Positions 43,928 through 55,600 of a stretch of 64,000 nt of DNA are shown here, piece after piece. The position numbers and the translations under genes are program-made. A model generated the notes under the pieces. That model saw only the letters and a program-made list of their open reading frames with translations, was not told the origin of the DNA and searched no databases. The first letter of the stretch is position 1, and every line of letters starts with the position of its first letter. The DNA is from Lujinxingia vulgaris (GTDB lineage: Bacteria; Myxococcota_A; Bradymonadia; Bradymonadales; Bradymonadaceae): contig NZ_VOSL01000054.1 in assembly GCF_007997005.1 (NCBI RefSeq), positions 124,001 through 188,000 of the forward strand, read 5' to 3'.

Positions 43928-45541
43928 ATGTTGGTGCGTGTACTGAATCGACTGACCGCAAGCCCCCTGATCGCCACCCTGGCGGCCGCCGCGCTCTTTA
44001 TGCCGGCCTCGGCCTACGCCGGTGAGTTCACCGACCTGATGGACGCCGCCGACAACTTCGATGACCGGGACCCGGCGACGCACGACCCCTTCGATTTCAA
44101 CCTCGAGCCGACCTTCCGTTTCGACTACGGGACCGCGCGCATCAGCCGCGAGGCGGCCTGCGTGCCCACCGGCGGCTCCAGCAGCACGGTCGACGAGAAC
44201 CCGCGCCTGGTCCGTGACTCCGGCCGCTGCAGCGAAGCGACGGTGGTCAACAACAAAGAGATGCTCTACCGCCAGACGCGCAGCACGCTCGACATCACCC
44301 TGCGCGCCGGCCTCTATAAAGATCTCGAGTTCCGCGCCACCCTCCCGTACGTCTTCGAGTCGAGCCGCGCGCTCAAGTATGCCGATGACGATCCCTCTGG
44401 ACGTCGCATCGTCGACGCGGCGAACTCCTCGGTGGACCCCAGCGATGATCGCATCCGTCGCCACGCCGAGACGGTGTTTCAGCCCGGCGAGAGCGCGTCG
44501 GAGTTTGCGGCGGGCCTGGACGACTTTCAGCTTTATCGTTTCTTTGATCTGAGCAACCAGTACAGCACCGCCCGGTCGCGAAGTGGCCTGGCCGACCCGA
44601 CCATCGGATTGCACTGGGCTCCCTGGAACGACCACCGCGACCCGACCAAAGCGACGCTTGCCCTGGGCATGGACTACACCATGCCGGTGGCCGAGGTGGA
44701 GCGCTTTGATAACAGCGCGGTCGGCCGCGGGCTGCACGTGCTCTCCTGGTCGGTGAACTCCTCGAAGAAGTTCGACTGGATCGAGCCCTACTTCGGCCTG
44801 AAGTACAACCTGCCCCTGGCGAGCACCAACTCGCTCTACGGGCGCACCGACCCCAACGCCGAGAGTCAGGGCCAGGTGCTGCTTAACCCGCCGATGAGCG
44901 GCATGTTCACCGTGGGCACGGAGTTTATCCCCTACGAAGACGCCGAGACCGGCGCGCGATACGGCATCGACCTGCGCTTTAGCTTTGGCTACACCAGCGA
45001 GGGTCGCGACTACACCGCGCTCTTCGACCACATGACCAGCGACGGCAACGAATGTAACAACCGCACCATCGACTCGGTCCGCCCGGAGTTCGATGGCGAC
45101 GGCAACCTGCTTAACCCCGACGACGTGGCCTGTGCCTGGGTGGTGCGGCAGCCCTCCAACGCGCGCCCGCTTCCGGTCTACGACGTGCGTGAGGCGATTG
45201 AGAGCGGCGACTCCTCCGAGTTCGCCTTCCGCGACATCGCCACCGTCGGCAGCTACGGGACCTTCGCCGGGCAGCTGGGCCTGAACCTGCAGCCCTCGCG
45301 CTACTTCCAGTTTAAGGCGGTTGGCGGCATCACCCACCACCAGTCGCACCTGATCACCAACGCGCGCACCGGCCGCAACTCCGCCCAGAGCGGCGACAAC
45401 ACCGTCGCGCTCACCGGCCCCGACGCGCGCTACGAGCGCAACCCGGCCTACAACCCCAGCTACGACAACTCCGGGGCGCGCTTCCGCATCGAGAACTACA
45501 ACATCTGGCACTTCGCCGTGACCGCCGCGCTGCAGTTCTAA
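43928..45541 (+). CDS. Outer-membrane beta-barrel candidate of unknown function
   Basis: The 537-residue product starts with a signal peptide (ATLAAAALFMPASAYAG). The mature part is rich in alternating aromatic and polar residues (FRFDYGTARI, YFGLKYNLPLA, YGIDLRFSFGY) and ends FAVTAALQF, with the terminal phenylalanine of outer-membrane proteins. A GAGGAG site lies before the ATG. I do not recognise a family; transport or surface-structure roles are possible. A strong bidirectional terminator follows. Confidence 0.75.
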   Translation: MLVRVLNRLTASPLIATLAAAALFMPASAYAGEFTDLMDAADNFDDRDPATHDPFDFNLEPTFRFDYGTARISREAACVPTGGSSSTVDENPRLVRDSGRCSEATVVNNKEMLYRQTRSTLDITLRAGLYKDLEFRATLPYVFESSRALKYADDDPSGRRIVDAANSSVDPSDDRIRRHAETVFQPGESASEFAAGLDDFQLYRFFDLSNQYSTARSRSGLADPTIGLHWAPWNDHRDPTKATLALGMDYTMPVAEVERFDNSAVGRGLHVLSWSVNSSKKFDWIEPYFGLKYNLPLASTNSLYGRTDPNAESQGQVLLNPPMSGMFTVGTEFIPYEDAETGARYGIDLRFSFGYTSEGRDYTALFDHMTSDGNECNNRTIDSVRPEFDGDGNLLNPDDVACAWVVRQPSNARPLPVYDVREAIESGDSSEFAFRDIATVGSYGTFAGQLGLNLQPSRYFQFKAVGGITHHQSHLITNARTGRNSAQSGDNTVALTGPDARYERNPAYNPSYDNSGARFRIENYNIWHFAVTAALQF

Positions 45542-45564
45542 TCACCACGCCAGACGACGCGCAC

Positions 45565-45597
45565 AAAAAAGCCCCCGGTCGACGCCGGGGGCTTTTC
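45565..45597. terminator. Bidirectional intrinsic terminator
   Basis: GCCCCCGG (45571-45578) pairs with CCGGGGGC (45585-45592) around TCGACG, flanked by AAAAAA and TTTT. It can end the outer-membrane protein gene (plus) and rsmI (minus). Confidence 0.92.
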
Positions 45598-45638
45598 TAG
45601 TCAGGGCTTCACGTTGTGAAGGCAGAGGTGCAGCCAGC

Positions 45639-46496
45639 TCAGGCCCCGCGCTGGCCCTCCACCACCGCGATGCGCGCGTAGATCGCCGAGCGGGGAAGAT
45701 CGCTGACCTTTGCCAGCACTTCTTTGATGCTGCGCGCGCTCAACCCCTCATCGAGCAACGCCCCGATAAGACGGTCGGCCTCGGCCTCCTCGGCGCTCAC
45801 TTCGGAGGCCTGCCCTGGAGCGACCACCAGCACCAGCTCACCGCGCAGCTCTTCCTGCTGCGAGGCCACCTGCGCACGCACCTCGGCCACCGTGCCCCAG
45901 AAGTACTCCTCAAAACGTTTGGTCAGCTCCCGGCCCACACAGATCTCACGATCCGGGCCACAGACGGCCTCCAGATCGCTCAGGGTCTCTTCCAGCCGTC
46001 GGGGAGACTCGTAGTAGATCACCGTGACTCCGAGGCCCTCCAGGGCTCTGTGGCGTGCCTGACGAGCCGCGGATTTGGGGGGCAAAAACCCCTCAAAATA
46101 GAAGCGGTCGCTGGCAAGCCCCGAAGCGCTCAGCGCCACGGTGGCGGCTACCGGGCCGGGGAGCGCCATGACCTCCACGCCGGCCTGACGGGCCGCGCGC
46201 ACCAGCCGGTAGCCCGGATCCGAGATGGTGGGGGTGCCGGCGTCGCTGATCAGCACGACCTGGCGGCCGGCCTCAAGCTCCTTGACCAGACGCTCGGCCT
46301 GGGACTGGGCGGTGTGATCGTCGTAGCGCCACAACTTCGGCCTGCCCTCAACACGCGCCACCCCGAGACGTTCCAGGAGTTTGCCGGCGTTGCGGGTGTC
46401 TTCGCACGCAATGATGTCGGCCTGGGCCAGCGCCTCGCGCTGGCGCGGGCTGACGTCATCGAGATTTCCAATCGGGGTCGGGCAGACCAGGAGCAT
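45639..46496 (-). CDS. rsmI: 16S rRNA (cytidine1402-2'-O)-methyltransferase
   Basis: From ATG 46496, after GGAGACG, the product has 285 residues and begins MLLVCPTPIGNLDDVSPRQ, diagnostic for RsmI. It contains EDTRNAGKLLERLG, SDAGTPTISDPGYRLVRA and YYESPRRLEETL. It 2'-O-methylates C1402 of 16S rRNA. The frame extends upstream to 46619 but that part is not conserved in type. It lies between two terminators and is transcribed alone. Confidence 0.95.
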   Translation of the reverse strand: MLLVCPTPIGNLDDVSPRQREALAQADIIACEDTRNAGKLLERLGVARVEGRPKLWRYDDHTAQSQAERLVKELEAGRQVVLISDAGTPTISDPGYRLVRAARQAGVEVMALPGPVAATVALSASGLASDRFYFEGFLPPKSAARQARHRALEGLGVTVIYYESPRRLEETLSDLEAVCGPDREICVGRELTKRFEEYFWGTVAEVRAQVASQQEELRGELVLVVAPGQASEVSAEEAEADRLIGALLDEGLSARSIKEVLAKVSDLPRSAIYARIAVVEGQRGA

Positions 46497-46570
46497 GGCA
46501 TCGTCTCCGCGTTCATGTCTGTTCGTCGAACTCTGCACGGTCGCCGGCAGGGACGTCGCTATCATTGCAT

Positions 46571-46611
46571 AAAAAAGGCGGCCGCCACTTGATGTGACAG
46601 CCGCCCTCTTC
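46571..46611 (-). terminator. Intrinsic terminator of the giant TPR gene
   Basis: GGCGGCCGCCAC (46577-46588) pairs with GTGACAGCCGCC (46594-46605) on the minus strand through a 12-bp stem with two G-U pairs and a five-base loop. Six T follow in the minus-strand direction. It lies 45 bases after the stop at 46650. Confidence 0.88.
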
Positions 46612-46649
46612 ACTGGCAAAGGATGACCTCGGCGGTCAAGCCCCCGGCG

Positions 46650-49600
46650 TTATTTACCGATGGCCAGCCCCAGCTCCTCGCGCAGCTGGAAGTACTCCTC
46701 ACTGATGGAGAAGAGCACCAGCTCGCGGATCTTCTCTTTGACGCTGGCTTTGCCCATCGGCACCAGGTCGCTCTTGATGCAGCCCGCCGCGGTGTGAAGG
46801 TCACCACAGATGAGCAGCCCCATGCGGATCGCGGTGTGCTCCACCGCCAGCACCCACTCCGAGAGGTTGGGGTTTTGGCCCTTGCTCAGGAACTGCTTCA
46901 TCGCCTTCTGCGCCTGCATCAGCATCGGGCCCGGAAGCGCCATGAGCTCTTCCTTGATCGGCGCGCCCTGTTCGCCGAGCGTCGCGCCGATGCCTAAGCT
47001 CGGGTCGGTGATGTCCATCAGCGCCATGAAGAGCAGCTTCAAGAACTCGGTGGGCTGACCGATCGAGCCAACGTAGTGGCGCGGCATCACCCAGGTGAGC
47101 GACTTGGCGATGATGAACGCCAGCTCGCGGTCGCCGCTCTTCTGGCGCACATCGCCACCGATGATCACCGCCGCCGGGTCGACGTTGGCGTTGCGCATGC
47201 CCATGGCCTGGTCACCCTTGAGGTAGACCCGGGGCGCAGGCAGGAGTTGCATCGTCTGAGCCACGTAGCGGTACACGTTGTTAAAGGGCGTCTGCTCTTC
47301 GAGGTCGACCAGGTCGCGCTTCTTATGCACGCCCCAGTCCTTGATCGAGGCCAGGGAGTACATCGGGCGAAGGCCCTGGCCGAGCACCGTCATGATGTAC
47401 GTGATCAGCACATCCTGACGGGGGTGGTAGAGGCGCTTGTACATCTCTTCATTGAAGGTCCCACGCGCCGGCTGCATATGGGCGCCCAGGTACTTGCGGT
47501 AGAAGGTCTCCTCCTGCTCCGAGGCGCTCTGCAGGAAGCTGAGCGCGCCGGCCATGCACCAGGCTTTGTCGTACTGCTTGGTCTGGATGTAGCTCTTGAA
47601 GAGCACGCGGTAGCTCTCAACCCGGAACTGATCGAGCTCAATGAGAGCACGATGCTGCTCGATGGCGCCCTCCGGATCGCTGCCGGTCTTCTCGTAGAGC
47701 TCGGCCAAAATCAGGCGCAACTTCTCGTCGGAGGGGTTCAAGCCCACGGCGATCTTATACGCCTCAATGGCCGTCTCCATGTCGCCCAGGCGCGTGCGGT
47801 AGATCTCGCCGAGGTTCTGCCAGAGCAGGGTCTTGACGCTCTCCATCTGCCCGTCGTCGTGCTCGCTGACGCGGTGAAGCATGCGGCGGTAGGCGCGCGA
47901 GAGCTCCTTCCACTCCTTCTGCTTGGTGAGGATGCGGTCGATGGCCTCAAAGGCCTTGAGCATCTTCACGTCCACATCAAGCGTCTCATCAAAGAGCGCG
48001 ACAGCCTGCATCGGGTCGTCGATCTCATCGCGGTAGATCACCGCCGCGGTGTAGTAGTACTTGGCGATGCGGCCCGGATCCTGCTCCTGCTCGATGATGC
48101 GCTTGAGGATATCGACGGCCTCATGCCACTGGCGCGTCTTGGTGTAGAGGTCGAGCAGCTTGCGCAGGATGACCACGCTCTTGGGCTCCAGCGCCAGGGC
48201 CTGCTCGTAAGCATCGACCGCCGCCGGGGGCTGGTTGAGTTTGGTCGCCAGCAGGTCGCCCATTTTGGAGAGGTGGGCAAAACGCGCCGTCGGGTCACTC
48301 TCAGCGTCGAGCAGCCAGCGGGTGTAGTGGACCACATCCTCCCACTTGCTCTGAGCCTCGGAGACCTCCACCAGGTTAACCAGCGTGGGCCGGTGCTGCG
48401 GGCTGAGCTCAAGCGTCTTCTCGAAGTACTGGCTGGCCTTGCGCATCTCGCCAAGGGTTTTGCGCACCGAGCCCAGGCGGAAGTAGATCTCGGCCAGCTC
48501 CGGGGTCTCGAGCTTGTCGGCGTGATGCAGCTGCAGCGCCTGAAGCACCTTGGAAGCCTGCTCCCACTCCTCGCGAGCGTAGAGCAGCTGACCGAGGCCT
48601 TTGAGCGTCTCCATATCGTTCGGATCGAGCTCATAGGCGTTACGGTAGGCCACCAGGGCGCGTTCGGGCTGCGCGAGCTGGTCGTAGGCCTGGGCGAGCT
48701 GGAGCTGACGCCGGTGAAGCTCACTGGCGGGCGCCGAGCCCTGGCTGAAGACGCCGATGACCATCTCAAGGAGCGGGATGGCGCGCTCAAAACGGCGCTC
48801 GCGCACATACACGTCGATCAGAGGTTCAGCGGCCTCGGTGATGCGCGGTTCAAGCTCCAGGGCCGACTCGTAATAGCGCAGCGCGCTGACCTCGTCGCCG
48901 ACCTGCTCTTCGTAAACCTTACCGATCTCGCACTGCAGCGCGGCCTTCGCGCTCAAGTCGCGGGTGGCCTCTTCGGCCGCCTTGAGCACGCGGATCAGGC
49001 TCTGCCACTCCTGCTGAATCGCCAGCAGGTTGCGCACCGCGTCGAGCACGCCCGGGTGGGTCGGCTCCAGGCGCAGCGCCGAGAGGTAGGCATCCTCGGC
49101 GTTGGCGTGGTCGTGAAGCTGGCTCTCCATCAACTGACCGGCGCGGAAGTACACATCCACGCGCTCAGCCGGATCTTCGAGCTGGTCGGCCAGGCGATTG
49201 TAGGCCTCGACCGCGCTCTCCCAGTTGCTGGTGGACTCATGCAGTTGCGCGAGCTCCGACCACAGCTGCGGGTTGATGGGCTCGAGCCCCAGCGCGGCAT
49301 TAAACGCCTCGATCGCGGAATGCGGATCACGCACCTGGTCGCGCTGCACGCGCCCAAGCTCGGTGTAGAGCGCGACCTTCTCCTCGCCACGCTGCGAGAG
49401 CTCGATGTGGCGTTGCAGCACATCGACCAGCTCAAACCAGCGCTCCAGCGCGTGGTAGAGGCGCTCGAGGTTCTCAATGGCGGTGACGTTCTCCACGTCG
49501 ACCATCAAGATGTTGTTGTAGCTCTCAACGGCGCGCTCCATATCGCCGAACTGCCCTTCGAACACGCCGGCCATCTTGCCGTAAATCGCCACCTGGGCGT

Positions 49601-52600
49601 CGGGCTCGTGGGTCAGCGCCAGGCGCTGTTCGAGCACATCGACCAGCTCATCCCACTGCCCGCTCTGGGTATAAAGCCGCTCCAGCGCTTCGAGCGTGGG
49701 GGCGTGGGTCTGATCGACGGTGAGCACGTCGCGGTAGGCCATGATGGCCTGACCGATGTCGCCGAGCTGAACTTCCCAGAGCTCGGCGGCGCGGCTCTTA
49801 ATGGCCACGATCGCGTCGGGGTCGTAGGTGGCGCCGGCTTTCTGCTCCAGCACCGCCACGAGCTCTTCCCAGCGCTCAAAGGTCTCAAAGACGCGCTCCA
49901 GGCTCTCCATCGCCAGGATGTCAGTCGGGTCAATGACCAGGATCTCGCGGTAGGCTTCCACCGCCTGATCCACCTCACCGAGCTGCATCTCGCTGAGTTC
50001 ACCGAGCTTGCGCCACAGCTCCACGCGCGAGTCCGGCTCGCTGACCAGATCGACCTGGGTGCGCAGCACCTGGGCGAGCTCCGGCCAGGCCGCGAGGCGA
50101 CGGTAGAGCCCCTCGAGCATCTCCAGGATCTCGACGCTGTCGGGGTTGATCGCCAGCGCGCGCTGCAGGTGGTAGACGGCCTCATCGGGCTGGTTGAGCT
50201 CGGTGGCGCGCCACTGACCCACAAGGCGATGAAGCTCGGCCGCCTCGGGCGAGTCGTCGATGGCACGGAGCACGTCACCAAAGCGGCTGACGGCTTCTTC
50301 CCAGAGCCCGGTCTGACGGGCGAGTCGCTCAATGTCGGCGATCAGCGCCTCATCGCTCATCGTCTCCGGCCCGAACGCCGAGAGCAGCACAACCAGCGCG
50401 TTCTCCGGCTGCATCAGGTTCTCTTCGAAGATGCGCGCGGCGTTTCGCAGGTTCTCCACGCGCTCGAAGATGTCGTCGCCGACCATCTCAGCGCGGTCCA
50501 GGTAGACGCCGGCGAGCTGCTCAAAGCCCTCGGCGGTGCCCTGCTCCACAAAGATGGCTTCCAGCGCGCGGCTGGCCGACATCCGCATCGGATCGATCTC
50601 GAGCACGGCGCGGTGGAACTGCACGGCCTGGTCGCGATCGAGGAGCTTCGTCTCCCAGATCTCGGCGACGCGGGTAAGCAGCTCGATCTGCTGCTCGGCG
50701 TCCTGCATCCGGTCGGCCTTCAGCTCGAGCACCTGGGCGGCTTCCTCCCAGCGGCTCTCCTGGAGGTAGAGACCTTCGAGCTCATCGAGGGCCTGCTCGT
50801 GGCCGGGGTCAAGCCCGAGCACGTTCTTCCAGGCGTCGATGGCCGCCTCCGGGTTCATGAGCATGTCGCCCTGCACCCGGCCGAGCTCCACCCACAGGTC
50901 GAGCTTGCGCTCGTGGGCGACCTGCTCGTGAGCGATCAGACGCTCCACCATGTCGGCCTGCTGCTGGTAGTCGGCCTGACGGGTGGCGATGTCACGCAGC
51001 GCCTCAAGCGCCGGCAGGTGACGGGCATCGAGCCCGAGCACCGCCGTCCAGGCATCCTGGGCCTGAATCTCATCGTTGAGGTACTCGCCGTAAATCGTAC
51101 CGAGCGACTCGTAGAGGTTGAGCTGCTCGTCGGGATCCTGGCTCAGCTCCACCTCACGGCGCAGCACGCCGACCAGGTCATCCCAGCGCTCACCGTCGAG
51201 GTAGAGGCGGCGAAGTTCGCCCAGCGCCATGCGATCATCGGGGCGAAGCTCACTGGCGCGCTCCCACAGATCGACGGCGTCATCGGTGCGGCCAAGCATA
51301 TCTTCGGCGATACGCGCCATCCGCGCCTGATAGTCGGCCTGCTCGTCCGGATCGTGGGTGAGCTGCGAGCGACGCTCCAGCACATCGAAGAGCGGCTCCC
51401 AGGACTGCAGCGCAGTGTGAATCTGCTCCAGGTTGGCCAGCGCCTGCTCGTGATCGGGTTGAATGCTCAGGATGCGCTCATAGGTGGACACAGCCTGATC
51501 GTAGTCGGTGAGCTGCTCGGCGAAGACCTGCGCCAGACGGAAGTTCAGCTCGACGACCTCCAGCTCGTCGTAGGTGCCCTCGACACGACGCTCCAGCACC
51601 CCGGCCAGATCCGCCCAGCGTGCCTGCGCCAGGTAGATTCGGTCGAGCGCAGCCAGCGCCTCGGCGTGGGTCGGGTCGAGCTCAAGCACCTTGAGGTAGG
51701 CCATCTCCGCGTCTTCGAACTGCTCCAGGCGAGCGTCGAGGATCGTCGCCACACGCAGCCAGAGATCGAGGGCGGCGTCGTCGGTGATCTGCGGGCTCTC
51801 CAGCGCGTCGGCGTAGAACGACGCCGCCGCGCCCCAGTCCAGCGTCTGCTCGGCCAGGCGATCGAGCTCGGCGATGGCCATCTCGTCGTCCGGGCGCTCC
51901 ACCAGCGCCGCGCCGTAGGCCTGCATCGCGCGACCGAAGTCCTGCAGCGGGTCGAGGAAGATGCGCGCCACCTGCGTGAGCAGCTCGTAGCGCTCGATCG
52001 GGTCGTCGAGCATCTCCAGGCGCTGAAGGTAGATCTCGACCAACTTCTCGTGCTGGCCTTTCTCCAGGTAATAGGGCTCCAGGATGTCGCTGATGCGCTG
52101 GACCTGACGCCCTTCCATGAACATCTGCTCCAGGTTGTCGATGGCCTGGGCGTTGTCGGGCTCCTCCAGGAGAACTTCCTGGTAGGTGGAGATGGCGTTC
52201 TCCGCGTCGTCGAGCGCGGCCTGGTAAAGCAGCCCCAGGCGCAGTCGAAGCTCCATCGCCTCGGCGGGCTCTTCGCTGCTGAAGATGCGGGTGCGCAGGA
52301 TCTCGGCCAGGTTCGCCCACTCCCCTTCGCGCTGGTAGAGGCGGTCGAGCGCGAGGATCGCGTCGGTCTGCTCAGGCTCAATCTCCAGCACGCGGGTAAA
52401 GCGCGTGATGGCCTGTTGGGGCTGGTCAAGCTCCTCTTCGAAGATGCGCGCGACGCGCAGGTGCAGCGCGGTGGCGACCTCAAAATCGGTCACCGAGACC
52501 AGACGCTGGTCGATCTGCTCGATGAACACATCCCAGGCGCCCAGCTCGCCGGCGAGCCGCTCCAGGGTGTCGACGATCTCCACGCGGCCGGCGTCGACGT

Positions 52601-55600
52601 TGAGAGCTTCGACATACGTCGTGAACGCCTCAGCCTTATCGCCCATGCGCTCTTCGACGATCGGACCGACCTCTTTGTAGAGCTCGATGCGACGATCGGG
52701 ATCTTCGGTGGCGTCGATCAGCAGGCGGTAGACCCAGACCAGCTTCTCCCACTGGCCGGCGTCCTGATAGAGGGGCTGCAGCACCTGGGCTGCCTCCACG
52801 CTCTGCTCATTGCGCTCGACCAGCCCCTCCAGCGCCTCGATCGAGGGCTGGTGCTGCGGGTTCTGCGAGAGCACATCCTGATAGACCTCGACGGCCCGAA
52901 GCGCATCGCCCAGCTGAACCTCCCATAGGCGGCCGGAGCGGTACTTCAGCGTCTCGATCTCCTCAGCGTAGGGCGAGAGCTGGAGCTGTTGCTCAAGCGT
53001 CTCCAGAAGCTCGTGCCATTGCTCCGTGGCCTCAAAGAGCTCATCGAGTTTCTCCAGGGCGTTCTTCTCGCTGGCGTCCAGGTCGAGCACCCGACGGTAG
53101 GTGTCGATGGCGTCGTCGGGCTGCTGCAGGTGCTCCTGGTAGATGGCGCCCATCACGTAGAGCAGATCCTTGCGTGCGGCATCGTCGTCGGCCAGGTCCA
53201 GCTTGCGCTGGTAGATCTCGAGCAGGTCGTGCCAGCGCTCCATCTCGGTGTAGAGCACCTCGAGGCGGTCAATGGCGTGACGGTCGGCCTCATCAATGGC
53301 CAGGGCGCGGTGGTAAACCTCCACGGCCTCGTCCGGCCCGGAGAGGATGTCTTCAAAGAGCGTGCCGGCCTGGTGAAGCAGATCTTTGCGCTCATCGAGA
53401 TCTTCGACGAGCTCGGACTTGGTCACCAGGATCTGCACCAGCTCCGACCACTCCTGGGTGTGGCGGTAGATGGTCTCCAGCTCCTCGACCGTCTCCAGAT
53501 CGGCCGGGAAGAGCTCCAGCACCGCGTGCAGATGCACCGTGGCGCGGTCGAGCTCCGCGAGCGGCTCGATGTAGATGGCCGCGGCGCGGCGCATCATGTC
53601 GCGCTTCACGTCCGGATCGGTCTGGTACTCCGCCTCCTGCTCAAACACCTGCACGAGCTCTTCAAAGCTCTGGGTGGCCTCACCGATGCGGTAGAGGTTG
53701 TCCAGGGTTGCCTCGTTGGCCACATCGTCGCGCAGCGCACGAGCGTAGGTCACAAAGGCCGAGGCGATATCCTGCAGCTCGCCCTCATGCAGCGCGGCGA
53801 TGCGGTGGAGGAGCGCGACGCGCTCGTCGGGGTCCTGGCTGACCTCAACCTGCACCTCCAGCGCGGCGACCTGGCGCGCGGCGTCGCCGCGCGCGATGTA
53901 GATCGGCTCCAGGATCTTCGAGATGCGAGCGCGCGGCGCGCCCTCCTGCATCATCAAGACTTCCATCGCCGCGTTGGCCGCCATGTTGTCGGCGTCAGCG
54001 TCCAGTACCTCTTCGTAGAGATCGACCGCTCGCGAGGCGTCGCCAAGCTGCGCTTCCACCAGCGCGGCCAGGCGATTCTTAATGGGAAGCTGCGCCTCCT
54101 CGTCGACCAGCTCCAACTCCGCTTCGAGGTTGGTGGCGAGCTCGTTCCACATCGCCTCGGCCTCATAGATGCGGTCGAGCTCGGCGTAGGCACGCAGATT
54201 CTCCGGAGCGTCGTCGAGGATCTCCAGGTAGATCGCGATCGCCTGGTGGGCGTCCTCCAGGAGGTTCTCCCAGACCTGGGCTTTGCGGAACTTCAGGGCC
54301 TCGGCCTCGGCGGCTTCTTCGGCCTGCTCGATCTTGCGGTCGAAGACCTCCAGCAAGTCGCGCCATGCCTCGGTGGTGATGAAGAGCTCTTCGAGATCAT
54401 CGAGCGCACGGGCGGAGCCGGCGTCGATGAGCAGGACCTCTTCAAGGTTGCGGCGCGCGTCGTCATAAGCCTCGCGACGCTCGGCGTTCACCGTGGCGAG
54501 CACAAAGAAGTAGTCGACGCGCAGCGCGTCGTCTTCGATCTCGGGGAGCACCGCCTCGCAGGCAACCACCAGCTCATCCCACAGCTCAAGCTCGTGCGCG
54601 ATGCGATAGAGCTGCTCGCGGGCCGAGGCGTCGGCGGGGTCACTCGCGATCACGCGGGCGTAGCGCTCAAAGGCACGCGCGCCTTCGCCAAGCTCATTGA
54701 GCAGGACATCGCCGGCGCGGCGCTCAAGCTCGCGCGCCGCTTCCGGCTCATCGGCAGCTTCGGCCTGGATGCTCAACGAGCTCACCAGATCTTCCCAGCG
54801 GCCGTGTACCTCGTAGACCGGCTCCAGGATCGTGGCGACACCGGCTTTGAAGAGCTCATCGTCGAGCAGGCGCTCCAGGGCCTGGCAGGCCTCGGCGTGA
54901 TCGGGGCGCCACAGCACAACTTTGGCCAGCGCAGCGACGGCCTCTTCGACTTCACCGAGGTGGTCCATGCAGACCAGACCCAGCTCGAAGCGCAACGCGC
55001 TCAAGAACTCGACGTCCTCTTCGGTGTAATAGGCCGGCGCGCCCAGGTCGATGGTGTCGAGATCTTCGATGCCTTCAATCGCCTCTTCCTGCGCGGCCTC
55101 AACGGCCTCGGCCGCCGAGTCTTCATCGCCGGACTCCGCCGCGATCTCCTGAGCGACCGAATCGTCGCTCAGGTCAGCGAGCACATCCTCGACGTCATCG
55201 CCCCCGGCAAAACCCTCGCCGAACATGGAGCGCTCCTGCGGAGCGCCCTCACCGATCAACGCCTCGATGTCGACCAGGTTTGTCGCGTAGCGACGGCTCT
55301 TAAGCCGCGCGCGACGCTCCACAAGATCGATCTCTTTGCGGATCACATCGGCCAGGTCGGCGTACTCGTCTTCCTGGGCGTAGAGGCGGTGCAGCTCGGC
55401 CAGCGAGGTGAAGTTATGCGGATCGAGCTCCAGCGCCTCGTTATGGCGCGCGATGGCCGTGACCACATCGGAGGCTTCCACCTCGGCGATGCGCGCCATG
55501 CCCTGGAGGATCTGCACCCGGGCGTCGCGGTCGTCTTCCAGCTCCAGGCGGTGGCGGTAGACCTGCATCAGGTCGTCCCAGCGGGCGCTGGCAAAATAGA

